DNA of 64,000 nt from NCBI RefSeq assembly GCF_008729015.1, contig NZ_RKSM01000001.1:744001-808000 (forward strand), written 5' to 3'. The DNA comes from Haloarcula sp. CBA1129 (GTDB taxonomy: Archaea; Halobacteriota; Halobacteria; Halobacteriales; Haloarculaceae). The translations under genes were made by a program, and so were the position numbers. Below, piece by piece: positions 25,355 through 33,876 of the stretch (positions are counted from its first letter, which is position 1; each line of letters begins with the position of its first letter). The notes beneath the pieces are model-generated. The model was given only the letters and a program-made list of their open reading frames with translations, ran no database searches and was not told the DNA's origin.

Positions 25355-26407
25355 TCAGTTCTCGGGCGGCTCGTCCGTCCCGATCCGTATTTCGTACGCC
25401 TCGATGTCCTCGAACGCAGCGACCTGTCCACCGACCTCGACCGGCCCCTCGGCTGTTTCGACGACCAGCGTCGCAACTTCGCGGTTCGAACTGAACGACG
25501 CCTGATCCACTTTGCCTTCGACGACCCGGTGATCGCCCGTCTCCACGTCCCGGCCTTCAATCGTCGCGTAGAACTCCCCGTCCAGCGTCATCAGGTCAGA
25601 GATACAGCGTCTGATTGTCCCGTAGCGGCGCGGAAACGGCAGTCCATCTCCGTCGCTGGCAATCGTTTCGGCCGTTGTCCACAGCACCGTGTTGAGGAAC
25701 CCGGACACCAGAAACCCGAGCTCCGAGCGATTGAAGATGACGCCGTACCGGTCCGTGTCTCCGCGGACGCTCTCCCGAGTGGCGTACATCGAGTAGTTCC
25801 CGTCGGCGACGGCGACGACCGGTGTCGTGATACCGCGGCGGGCCTTCACCGTGGTCGCGATAGATTCGTAATCGAACCGCGCCGGGTCGGGGGCGTCCAC
25901 GCTCGGCGAAATGAGAATCTCGATAGCGATGCCGGACTGCTTGCGGCTTGCGAGTCTGTCTTCGAACCGCTCTAACAGGGCCGGAGTCAACGACAGCGTC
26001 AGTTCGTACTCGGCCGTCTCGATGATGTCTTCGAGATACCGAAGTATCGTGGGCCGGGATTTGACGAGCGAGACGGCTTCAGGCTCTCGTGCGGGTGCTG
26101 TGTAGCGCGAAGACAGGTCGTCAACGAGGTCATCAAGCGAGTCCTGAATCCCCTCGAAGGCTTCCCGAGGGTCGATAGCCAGAACCTTCATCGGTCGGGA
26201 CTCCTTGAGCTCGACGAGCCCGACATCGCTGAGGCTCCGGACTGTATCGTACACTCGTGGCTGTGGAATGTCCGTGTTCTCCGATATCTCCGACGCTGTC
26301 AGCTCGCCGTGTTGGAGCACGGCCAGATAGGCTGAAATCTCGTATTCGCCGAGATTGAACCGCGCAATCACCTGTTCGAGCGATGCCTCCAAGTCGTCAC
26401 TAGACAT
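25355..26407 (-). CDS. TrmB-family sugar-responsive transcriptional regulator (copy 1)
   Basis: 350 aa. An N-terminal winged helix (LGEYEISAYLAVLQHGELTASEISENTDIPQPRVYDTVRSL in residues 18-58, quoted in part: GEYEISAYLAVL, IPQPRVYDTVRSL) is followed by a TrmB effector domain. The latter has the phospholipase-D-like part (SLVKSRPTILRYLEDIIETA, ELTLSLTPALL) and the C-terminal sugar-binding barrel (EGRDVETGDHRVVEGKV). TrmB proteins control sugar ABC transporters and glycolytic/gluconeogenic genes. It lies downstream of the binding-protein gene 26538-27914 (131 bp). A paralogue is at 37562. Confidence 0.9.
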   Translation of the reverse strand: MSSDDLEASLEQVIARFNLGEYEISAYLAVLQHGELTASEISENTDIPQPRVYDTVRSLSDVGLVELKESRPMKVLAIDPREAFEGIQDSLDDLVDDLSSRYTAPAREPEAVSLVKSRPTILRYLEDIIETAEYELTLSLTPALLERFEDRLASRKQSGIAIEILISPSVDAPDPARFDYESIATTVKARRGITTPVVAVADGNYSMYATRESVRGDTDRYGVIFNRSELGFLVSGFLNTVLWTTAETIASDGDGLPFPRRYGTIRRCISDLMTLDGEFYATIEGRDVETGDHRVVEGKVDQASFSSNREVATLVVETAEGPVEVGGQVAAFEDIEAYEIRIGTDEPPEN

Positions 26408-26537
26408 AGTGGGGCGTTTGCGAGTCGAGTACTAAGAACTTCGGCACTCTATCCAGCAGACAGTTGCAGGACCTGTCATGTGAAGTCCCGTGCTGTTCGA
26501 GTCGTCACGGCGAAAACTGCGCGCTGTCGCTGCGTTA

Positions 26538-27914
26538 CTAGTAGGCGCTGGAGATCTGGGAGACGACATCCGAGGGCGAAGCGCCGGAGTTCAGCGACGA
26601 GATAGCGGATTCGAGCGAGGACTTGACTGCCGGCGGGGCGGCCAGACCGTGTGCGACGGACGGCGGCTGAGCCTCGCTGTTCTGGAAGTCCTCTATCTGG
26701 TCCTTGGAGAAGTCGTTGAACGGATCGGTGTTCACGTCAGTCCGCGGTGGAATCGACCCCTTCTTCGGGTTGAAGATCTCCTGTGCCTCTGTCGTACCGA
26801 CGAACTGGCACCACAGCGTGGTCGCTTCCGGCGACGGGTTGTTGACCGGATACGGGAACGAGTCCATGTTGAGGGCGTAGTAGCCGTCGGTTCCCGGGAA
26901 TGTCACATGGTCCCACTCCTCTCCGTACGTGAGGTCGTTCGTGATGTACGTTCCGGCCGCCCAGTCGCCTTGGTGGAGGAACGCCGCTTCGCCGTTGATG
27001 ACCTGATTGTTGGCCTCGGTCCAAGAAATCGAACCGGCGTCGCTCGGGATGTAGTCGAGATAGGACTGCGTGGTCTCGACTGCCGACTCCAGCGCGTCGC
27101 TGTTAGCGTCGACCTCTCCGTCGACGAAGATGGCGCTGTAGGTCTCGGCGTCCGTTTCGCCGAGGAGGACGGTCGCGAACATCTGGAAGCTGGACCACGG
27201 CGAGCCGGTCTGGTGTGCCATTCCGGTGTAGCCAGCATCGTTGACCGTCGCCATTGCGTCGACGAGGTCAGACGGCGTTTCGAGGGATGCCGGGTCGACT
27301 CCCGCGTCCTCGACGACCTCGACGTTGTAGAAGAGGTTGTTGATCCGGTGGATGTTGAGCGGAACTGTCACGTAGCTTCCGGCGGGCTGGGCCGCGTCTT
27401 TGACACCTTGGAGGTACGCGTCCTCCATGCTGTTTTCGGACCACACGGAGTCGCCGATGTCCTTCAGCAGGTTCGCATCGGTGAAAGGAAGCAGATTGTT
27501 TCCGGGCCAAGCTTGCCACGTACTCGGGTGGTTGCCGTTCTGTACCCGTGTCCGGATGTTCGCCTGCAGGTTCTCACCCGCACCGCCAGCGATGAGGTTC
27601 TCGTCGAAGGGGACGTCCGGGTGTTGCTCCTTGAACGCATCCATGACGGACTGAATTGCTTCCAGTCCGTCGCCCTCACCCCACCAGTGGGCGACCTCAA
27701 GTGTGCTGTACTGTGAGCCGCTGTCAGTGCTGCCGTCACCACTGCTGCCATCGCCGCTACTGCCGTCACTGCCGTCACCGCTGCTTCCGTCGCCGCTGCT
27801 GCCGTCACCGCCATCACTCCCACCGCAGCCAGCCAGCGAGGCCGCACCTGCTGCGCCAGCAATCCGAAGAGCGTTACGCCGCGTCAACCGTTTATTTGAA
27901 TTGTCGTCAGTCAT
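26538..27914 (-). CDS. Sugar ABC transporter substrate-binding lipoprotein (copy A)
   Basis: 458 aa. Signal TRRNALRIAGAAGAASLAGC with lipobox Cys, then a Ser/Gly/Asp low-complexity linker (repeats of GDGSS, residues about 31-65) of the type that tethers haloarchaeal lipoproteins. The body is an MalE/UgpB-like binding fold (STLEVAHWWGEGDGLEAI, WQAWPGNNLLPFTDANLL, AAFLHQGDWAAGTYI). It probably binds glucose or a related sugar. It has no own permease; the nearest is the operon 30607-35376, which has its own binding protein. It has a separate AT-rich promoter region (27915-28190). Confidence 0.88.
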   Translation of the reverse strand: MTDDNSNKRLTRRNALRIAGAAGAASLAGCGGSDGGDGSSGDGSSGDGSDGSSGDGSSGDGSTDSGSQYSTLEVAHWWGEGDGLEAIQSVMDAFKEQHPDVPFDENLIAGGAGENLQANIRTRVQNGNHPSTWQAWPGNNLLPFTDANLLKDIGDSVWSENSMEDAYLQGVKDAAQPAGSYVTVPLNIHRINNLFYNVEVVEDAGVDPASLETPSDLVDAMATVNDAGYTGMAHQTGSPWSSFQMFATVLLGETDAETYSAIFVDGEVDANSDALESAVETTQSYLDYIPSDAGSISWTEANNQVINGEAAFLHQGDWAAGTYITNDLTYGEEWDHVTFPGTDGYYALNMDSFPYPVNNPSPEATTLWCQFVGTTEAQEIFNPKKGSIPPRTDVNTDPFNDFSKDQIEDFQNSEAQPPSVAHGLAAPPAVKSSLESAISSLNSGASPSDVVSQISSAY

Positions 27915-28190
27915 GGTTGCACCAATACCTCATAATTCCTTATTGAAGATTCGCACTTAATACTTCTGTATAGGGAAAGTCAGCATTTGACATTCGGATC
28001 GATCCCGGTAAATCATCTATATCTCCCGATTTTTCGGGTTTGAGTGGTGAAACAAATTAATCATATGTGAGTAAATACCCCACTGAATTACATCTACTAT
28101 CTTATATTTTCCCGAGATTACCCCTGCCAGACGGGGTATATCGAGCCCATATTGCGACAAAAAAGCTCGGGCGCGGTCCGGCCCGAAGGG

Positions 28191-29255
28191 CTACAGGGAA
28201 TCGAACTCGACGACTGCTTTTATCTGCGCATCTCCATCCTCGAAGGCGGCCTCGACGTGTTCCGGGTCGGTGACCGTTGTCACGAGGTCATCGAGCAGCC
28301 ATTCCGGAAGCTCCTGTAAGGTCTCGACGGCGTCCTCGAAGTGGGAGACGTGTGAGTTGACCGTGCCGATGAGACACTTGTTGTGCAGGACGATCTCGTT
28401 GTGTAGCGAGCCACCATCGACTTCAAACTCCCACGGCTCCGGAATGCCGAGCAACACACCGACCCCGTTCTGGTCAAGCGCCGTGACCGTCTGGAACGCG
28501 TGTGGGGCGAACCCGGTCGCCTCGTAGATGTAGTCCATCGCCTCGTAGGCCTCTGGGAGTTCGTCCACTGGCGTTTCGCGGGAATCGACGTACGTACTGC
28601 CGATCTCGTCGATGATGTCGACCGTCGGGTCAGGCCGGTCCCGTCGACCGACGCAGTATGTCCGGTCGTACTCCTGTTCGAGCATCCACAGCGTCAGCAG
28701 TCCGAGCGAACCGTTGCCCAGCACGCAGGCGGATTCCGGTCGCCAGTCGAACGGCTCACGAGTCGCATACGCGTGCTCATTTGCCTTCTCGGTGATCGAG
28801 AGCGGTTCGACGAGGAAGCCGTACTCCGCGACCGCTTCGGGGACGGGAACGAGGAAGTCCGCCGGTGAGGTGAAATACTCGGCCATGAAGCCGTGGTCAC
28901 CGACAATACCCCGTTCCGTGTACTCGCCGTCCGGTGCCATGTCGGGCTCGCCCCGACGGAAGTACTCGTTCGTTTCACCGTCTGGTTTCCGTCGGACGGT
29001 CGGCGCGACGACCTGCCCCGCCTCGAGCCCCGTGCCATTGGGCTCTTCGACGACGCCGACCGCCTCGTGTCCGAGAACCATGTGGTCTGCCCCGTCGGGG
29101 AACCCCCCGTGGGACCCGTTCAGGACTTCGTGGTCTGTGCCGTCAACACCAACGCGAAGCGTCCGGACGAGTGCCTCGCCCGGGTCAGGCGACGGTCGCT
29201 CCCGCTCTAAGAGCTGGGGGCCGTCGTCGTCCCGCGTAACACCAATCACTTTCAT
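28191..29255 (-). CDS. gdh: Glucose 1-dehydrogenase (zinc MDR)
   Basis: 354 aa. It oxidises D-glucose to glucono-lactone with NAD(P)+, the first step of the haloarchaeal semi-phosphorylative Entner-Doudoroff pathway. Catalytic zinc ligands fall at the positions known for haloarchaeal glucose dehydrogenase: Asp38 (VGVDGTDHE), His63 (VLGHEAVG) and Glu150 (FLVEPLS). The cofactor site is VLGNGSLGLLTLWML. As in the family, the structural zinc loop is missing. It lies at the end of the glucose transporter unit, 40 bp after the Gfo/Idh gene. Confidence 0.95.
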   Translation of the reverse strand: MKVIGVTRDDDGPQLLERERPSPDPGEALVRTLRVGVDGTDHEVLNGSHGGFPDGADHMVLGHEAVGVVEEPNGTGLEAGQVVAPTVRRKPDGETNEYFRRGEPDMAPDGEYTERGIVGDHGFMAEYFTSPADFLVPVPEAVAEYGFLVEPLSITEKANEHAYATREPFDWRPESACVLGNGSLGLLTLWMLEQEYDRTYCVGRRDRPDPTVDIIDEIGSTYVDSRETPVDELPEAYEAMDYIYEATGFAPHAFQTVTALDQNGVGVLLGIPEPWEFEVDGGSLHNEIVLHNKCLIGTVNSHVSHFEDAVETLQELPEWLLDDLVTTVTDPEHVEAAFEDGDAQIKAVVEFDSL

Positions 29256-29295
29256 GCCAGGCAGAGAGTGAGAACACTGGGGATTAAGTCTTTCT

Positions 29296-30372
29296 TCAGG
29301 TCTCTGTCTCGCTGACGGTGACCGCCGCGCCAGTTTCGCTGGAGCGGTAGATTCCGTCCATCACGCGCTGGACCCGAAGTGCCTGTTCGACGGTGTTTAC
29401 TGACGGGGGTGCCCCGTTACGGACCGCCGAGATGAACCGTTCCTGCTCCGTTCGCTGTGGATCCGATCGTTGCGTCTCGATGTCGGTCGTGCGGTGGTGC
29501 ATCCGACCGATGTCGGCCGTTTCGAACAACGTCAGGGACTGGTCTGCGAGGTCGAGTTTCGCGCCCGCCTCTGTCCCACGGACGTAGTACTCTTGGCTGT
29601 CCGGTCGGTTCGTCGCCCACGCGACTTCCAGAGAGATCGTCGTGCCGTCATCGCAACGGATGAAGGCACTCGCCGAATCGTCGACGCTGAACTCGGCTGC
29701 ACCGTGGTCCTCGCCCCACATCTCGACGTACGCGTACTCCTCGTCGACGCCGAACTGAGCGCGAGTGTCACCCGACACCTCGACGACTTCCGGGTGGTCG
29801 GCGACGTGCAACGCTAGGTCGATAGCGTGCGCGCCGATGTCGATGAGCGACCCGCCACCAGCCACGTCGCTACGCGTGAACCACGACCCCCGGCCGGGGA
29901 CGCCGCGACGCCTGACGTAGTTCGCTTCGATGTGTGACACCTCGCCCAGATCGCCCTTCTCGCGGTAGCCCACCAGTGTCTGAACCGGGTCGGCGAACCG
30001 GTTGTGGAAGCCGACCATACAGAACCCGTCAGCCGCGTCAGCGGCCGCGGCGATCCGCTCTGCGCTTTCGAGCGTGTGCGCTAGCGGCTTTTCGACGAGC
30101 ACGTCCAGCCCCGCCTCAAGCGCCGCCACGACGTACTGCTCGTGGTATCTGTTCGGCGTCGTCACCAGCACGGCATCGACCGTCTCGAACATCGCCGCGG
30201 CTTCCTCGTACACTGTCGCGTCGTACGTCTCGGCGAACCGACGGCGCGCGTCGGCATCGACGTCGACGCCTGCTGCTATCGAGACCGGCTGGTCGAGCTG
30301 CCGGAGATTGGTACAGTGAATGTCCGCGATGTTTCCCAATCCGATGACGCCGATCCGAACGGTCTCAGTCAT
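29296..30372 (-). CDS. Gfo/Idh/MocA-family sugar oxidoreductase
   Basis: 358 aa. N-terminal Rossmann fold (RIGVIGLGNIADIHC, residues 6-20), the VLVTTPNRYHEQYV region, and the family lysine motif VLVEKPLAHTLESA. The C-terminal alpha/beta substrate domain contains SLIDIGAHAIDLALH. The substrate is unknown; the place between the transporter ATPase and glucose dehydrogenase suggests oxidation of a sugar or sugar derivative brought in by the transporter. It follows the small membrane-protein gene by 29 bp. Confidence 0.9.
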   Translation of the reverse strand: MTETVRIGVIGLGNIADIHCTNLRQLDQPVSIAAGVDVDADARRRFAETYDATVYEEAAAMFETVDAVLVTTPNRYHEQYVVAALEAGLDVLVEKPLAHTLESAERIAAAADAADGFCMVGFHNRFADPVQTLVGYREKGDLGEVSHIEANYVRRRGVPGRGSWFTRSDVAGGGSLIDIGAHAIDLALHVADHPEVVEVSGDTRAQFGVDEEYAYVEMWGEDHGAAEFSVDDSASAFIRCDDGTTISLEVAWATNRPDSQEYYVRGTEAGAKLDLADQSLTLFETADIGRMHHRTTDIETQRSDPQRTEQERFISAVRNGAPPSVNTVEQALRVQRVMDGIYRSSETGAAVTVSETET

Positions 30373-30401
30373 GTGTCACGAATTCTACACCCGGTGTCGG
30401 G

Positions 30402-30605
30402 TTAATACAACTGCTTTTCACGCTCTTCACGTTCCTCTTCCTGTTCCTGTTTTGCCTTCTCGCGGCGTCGGCCGCGCCGGTACTGGATGAGGCCCGGGAG
30501 TATCTTGTTTTTCAGGTCGAGGATGAACGACACGATGCCGTACGACCAGAAGAAAAACAGCACGAGCATCCCGGTCCAGTACAGCGTGGCGACGTGGCTG
30601 CTCAT
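30402..30605 (-). CDS. Small single-span membrane protein in sugar transporter operon
   Basis: 67 aa from ATG 30605 (MSSHVATLYWTGM), 1 bp after the stop of the ATPase gene. One hydrophobic segment at about residues 8-27 (LYWTGMLVLFFFWSYGIVSF) is followed by a highly charged cytoplasmic tail (RRGRRREKAKQEQEEEREE). Positive charges next to the span suggest the tail is inside. It may be an accessory or stabilising subunit of the ABC transporter; I know of no named family. Confidence 0.75.
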   Translation of the reverse strand: MSSHVATLYWTGMLVLFFFWSYGIVSFILDLKNKILPGLIQYRRGRRREKAKQEQEEEREEREKQLY

Positions 30606-30606
30606 G

Positions 30607-31809
30607 TCAGTCGTCGGATTCCACTTCGCCGCTGCTTCCGGAGGCAGTCTCCTCTGCCTCGTACGGGAGGAGGTCGTGGACGATGGCCTCACCAGTCGCC
30701 GAGTCGAACAGGTGGACGTTCCGCCGGTCGATGACGACCCCGATCTCGTCGTCTTCTTCGAGGTCCGAGTCGGGATCGATGCTCATCAGTAACTGGTCGT
30801 TCGTCGCCAGTTCCTGCGACATCGATGTTTCGCCCTCGCCGAGCAGTAGGTAGGCGAATATCTCGTCGCCCATCGGTTCGAGAATATCGGTCGTCGCCGT
30901 AATCATTCCCGAGGGGTCGGGCACCTCCGACTTGAGCTCTCCCGGATAGATGTCTTCCGGGCGGATCCCGAGCGTGACCGAGTCGCCGACGCTCACGCCC
31001 TCGATTGACGACGGATTGAACTCAAGATCGAAGTTCGGGGTTTCCAGCGCGTTCTCGGTGACGGTGCCTTCGACGAAGTTCATCGACGGCGAGCCGATGA
31101 ACCCGGCGACAAAGAGGTTGTCCGGCTCGTTGTAGCAGGTCAGTGGTGGGTCGATCTGCTGGAGCTGGCCCGAGTCGAGGACGGCGATGCGATCCGACAG
31201 CGTCATCGCCTCCTCCTGATCGTGGGTCACGTAGATGATAGTCGTGTCCAGTTCCTTGTGGAGTCGCTGAAGCTCCGTCCGCATGTGGACCTTGAGCTTC
31301 GCGTCAAGGTTCGCCAGCGGCTCGTCCATCAGGAACACATCGGGCTCGCGCACGATGGCGCGAGCGATGGCGACACGCTGGCGCTGTCCACCGGACATCT
31401 CTTCAGGCATCCGGTTGAGCATCCCCTCTAGCTGGACGATATCCGCGGCCCGCTCGACCCGACGGTCGATCTCGTCCTGTGGGTAGTCCCGCAGTCGGAG
31501 GCCAAAGGAGATGTTGTCGTACACGTCCATGTGCGGGAACAGCGCGATGTTCTGGAACACCATCGCAATGCCGCGGTCTTTCGGCGGGAGGTTCGTCACC
31601 TCGCGGTCGCCGATGTAGATCTCGCCCTCCGTCGGAATGGTGAGGCCGGCGATGGTCTCCATCGTCGTCGACTTGCCACAGCCCGAGGGGCCGACGAAGC
31701 AGATGAACTCGCCGTGATCGATATCAAGGTTCATGTCGTCGACCGCGGTGACCACATCACCTTGGTCGTCGTAGCGTTTCGTCACGTGTTCGAGTCGTAC
31801 TCTTGCCAT
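30607..31809 (-). CDS. Sugar ABC transporter ATP-binding protein (MalK/UgpC type)
   Basis: 400 aa. Walker A FVGPSGCGKST, Q-loop VFQNIALFPHM, signature MSGGQRQRVAIARAI, Walker B VFLMDEPLAN, H-loop YVTHDQEEAM. The C-terminal TOBE/regulatory domain is at about residues 240-370 (FIGSPSMNFVEG, LGIRPEDIYPGE). It energises the two permeases upstream; 4 bp separate it from the permease gene at 31814. An acidic tail of about 25 residues is typical for halophiles. Confidence 0.93.
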   Translation of the reverse strand: MARVRLEHVTKRYDDQGDVVTAVDDMNLDIDHGEFICFVGPSGCGKSTTMETIAGLTIPTEGEIYIGDREVTNLPPKDRGIAMVFQNIALFPHMDVYDNISFGLRLRDYPQDEIDRRVERAADIVQLEGMLNRMPEEMSGGQRQRVAIARAIVREPDVFLMDEPLANLDAKLKVHMRTELQRLHKELDTTIIYVTHDQEEAMTLSDRIAVLDSGQLQQIDPPLTCYNEPDNLFVAGFIGSPSMNFVEGTVTENALETPNFDLEFNPSSIEGVSVGDSVTLGIRPEDIYPGELKSEVPDPSGMITATTDILEPMGDEIFAYLLLGEGETSMSQELATNDQLLMSIDPDSDLEEDDEIGVVIDRRNVHLFDSATGEAIVHDLLPYEAEETASGSSGEVESDD

Positions 31810-31813
31810 TGTG

Positions 31814-32815
31814 TTACTCCTTGAGTGCGCCTGAGGTCAGTCCGCTGACGATGCGTTCCTGTGCGACGATCACGAGGATGACGACGGGGAGGACCCCGAC
31901 GATGCTCGCGGCCGCCATGAGGTTGAACTGCGTCGTGTACTGGGTCTGGTAGCTGAGAATGCCGCCGACGATGGGTGACCATTTGGCCGCCTCCGGCGAG
32001 GTCGCCATGATCGAACTGAAGAAGTACTCGTTGTAGACGGCGATGAACGTCAGCACGGCCGCGGTCGCCACGCCCGGCGCAGACAGCGGCATAATGACCC
32101 GGAACAGCGCGCCCAGCCGCGTCGTTCCCTCGACCCGTGCGGCGTCCTCCAGTCCGTCCGGAATCTGGCCGTAGAACGTCGTCAGGATGAAGATCGACAG
32201 CGGCATGAACAGCGCACTGAACGGCAGCACCATCGAGCCGGGCGTGTTCAGCATCCGCGGTGGGGTAAACAGCGGAATGGACGTAAACGGTATCGTGATC
32301 GGGGCGTTGCCGGCAAAGGCCTGAAACAGCGGGATGACGAACGCGGCCGGCGGGAAGTAGCTGATTGCCAGAATCCCGAGCATCAGCAGTGCACGGCCGG
32401 GGAAGCGGAGCCGCCCGAACACGTAGCCGGCGAGGCTGGCGACGAACAGGACGATGACCGTCGTCGTGACCGCCAGCGCGAAGCTGTTCAGCATGTACAG
32501 GTGGAACGGTACCTGTTCGAAGACCGTGACGAACGCGCCCGGATTGAAGCCCTTCGGAACCGGCAGCGGGAACGTTCCACTAACACCGAAGAGATTCACA
32601 GTCGGGAGGAAACTACCCGAAAGCAGGTTCCCTTCGGGGGTCACCGCCAGCACGATGAGCCAGTAGAAGGGGAACAGTGTCGTCACCAAGAAAAACACCA
32701 TCGCCGCGTAGAACAGCGCCCGGTACACCTTGTCCGGGTTCTTGATTGCGCCTTGGACCCAGCGTTCGAGTGGTCCTCCGTCGTTGTTGTCGTTCTGGTC
32801 TGTTGTCGTAGCCAT
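31814..32815 (-). CDS. Sugar ABC transporter permease (MalG type)
   Basis: 333 aa with six main membrane segments (AALFYAAMVFFLVTTLFPFY-like first span, then from about residue 110 to the end). The EAA loop reads GLEDAARVEGTTRLGALFRVIMP. This is the second permease of a CUT1-type sugar importer. It follows the MalF-type gene by 1 bp. The sugar is probably glucose or a gluco-oligosaccharide, from the GH15 and glucose dehydrogenase neighbours. Confidence 0.92.
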   Translation of the reverse strand: MATTTDQNDNNDGGPLERWVQGAIKNPDKVYRALFYAAMVFFLVTTLFPFYWLIVLAVTPEGNLLSGSFLPTVNLFGVSGTFPLPVPKGFNPGAFVTVFEQVPFHLYMLNSFALAVTTTVIVLFVASLAGYVFGRLRFPGRALLMLGILAISYFPPAAFVIPLFQAFAGNAPITIPFTSIPLFTPPRMLNTPGSMVLPFSALFMPLSIFILTTFYGQIPDGLEDAARVEGTTRLGALFRVIMPLSAPGVATAAVLTFIAVYNEYFFSSIMATSPEAAKWSPIVGGILSYQTQYTTQFNLMAAASIVGVLPVVILVIVAQERIVSGLTSGALKE

Positions 32816-32816
32816 G

Positions 32817-33809
32817 TTAGATCGCGTCCTCCCCCTGCCATGCGATGATTCCCATGACGACGATACCGATGATTGCTGCCGTCACGAACGCGATGGCGGC
32901 CGAGGTCCCTTCACGGGTGTTGAACGTTGCGACGACCATGCACGACAGCGACGGCACGACGGTACAGCTCGACACCGTATCGATAATACCGTACACACGC
33001 ATCGCCTGCACCGAGCGGAACAGGATCGCGACCCCGATTGTCGGCAGGATGAGCGGGAACGTGATGAGCTTGAACTGTTGCCACTTGGTCGCACCGGCGA
33101 CCTTCGCGACGTCGTAGAGACCGCGGTCGATGCTCTGGAGGCCGGCAAGGATGAGCAGGGCCATGAACGCCGATGTCTTCCAGATGTCGGCAACGATGAT
33201 AATAAATGTCGCACTTGCCGTGTCGTTCAGCGTGTTCGTCGGCGCTAAGAGGCCGAGGTCAGCAAGCGGCGGGGTGGCGAAGCCGACGTTGGAGTTGAAC
33301 ATCAGGAAGAAGATCATCCCTTGGATGACAATGGGCACAGCCCACGGGATGATGATAGCCGCACGAATCCACCGGCGGCCATAGAAATCTTGGTCGAGGA
33401 TGAGCGCCTGTCCGAGGCCGATGAGCGTCTCGAACAGCACGCTCACAACAGCGAAGATTATTGTGACGACCAGCGCACTATTTAACAGACTGGTGAACTC
33501 GAGGTTTGACGGGAGGAACGTAGTCCCGCCCGGGAGAAACTGATTTCTCTCCCCAGTGAACAGTTGGATATAGTTTTCCAGTCCGACGAAGCTTCTGCTC
33601 GAGAGGTCAATTGAGAGGGCGTACAGCGACAGTTCGAACGTGCGCAACAGCGGATAGAGGGCTATGACGCCCAGCAGGAGAAATACCGGCAGCAACAGCA
33701 GATACGCGTACTGCGTGTCGCTCAAGTTCTCCATCCACCGCATCAGACCGACGAGGAGACCCGAACGATGAGATTCCCGCGACTGGTGGGTCGCTGACTC
33801 TGGACTCAC
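32817..33809 (-). CDS. Sugar ABC transporter permease (MalF type)
   Basis: 330 aa from GTG 33809 (VSPESATHQS), chosen because AGGAGGT stands 5 nt upstream; the frame stays open further up but without ATG before the preceding gene. Six spans, first at about residue 38 (YAYLLLLPVFLLLGVIALYP). The EAA-type loop (DVAKVAGATKWQQFKLITFPL) contacts the ATPase. It pairs with the permease at 31814. Gap to the upstream binding protein gene is 67 bp. Confidence 0.9.
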   Translation of the reverse strand: MSPESATHQSRESHRSGLLVGLMRWMENLSDTQYAYLLLLPVFLLLGVIALYPLLRTFELSLYALSIDLSSRSFVGLENYIQLFTGERNQFLPGGTTFLPSNLEFTSLLNSALVVTIIFAVVSVLFETLIGLGQALILDQDFYGRRWIRAAIIIPWAVPIVIQGMIFFLMFNSNVGFATPPLADLGLLAPTNTLNDTASATFIIIVADIWKTSAFMALLILAGLQSIDRGLYDVAKVAGATKWQQFKLITFPLILPTIGVAILFRSVQAMRVYGIIDTVSSCTVVPSLSCMVVATFNTREGTSAAIAFVTAAIIGIVVMGIIAWQGEDAI

Positions 33810-33814
33810 GAGTG

Positions 33815-33821
33815 ACCTCCT
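33815..33821 (-). promoter_or_regulatory. Shine-Dalgarno AGGAGGT deciding a GTG start
   Basis: On the minus strand AGGAGGT is followed by TCACTC... with GTG 5 nt after the motif. A perfect anti-SD match in an organism with many leaderless genes supports internal-operon initiation at this GTG. Confidence 0.75.
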
Positions 33822-33876
33822 GATACTGTAGTTTGCATGGATTGTGTCTCGGTAGTTGGAAAATCGGTCCGCAGCG

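Noticed and set aside
26490-27716. Rightward 408-codon frame opposite the sugar-binding protein
   Set aside because: Antisense shadow of the lipoprotein gene; Arg-rich and without domain.
27715-27830. Tandem repeat in DNA (GACGGCAGC-like units)
   Set aside because: It encodes the Ser/Gly/Asp linker behind the lipobox, a normal low-complexity tether, not an independent repeat element.
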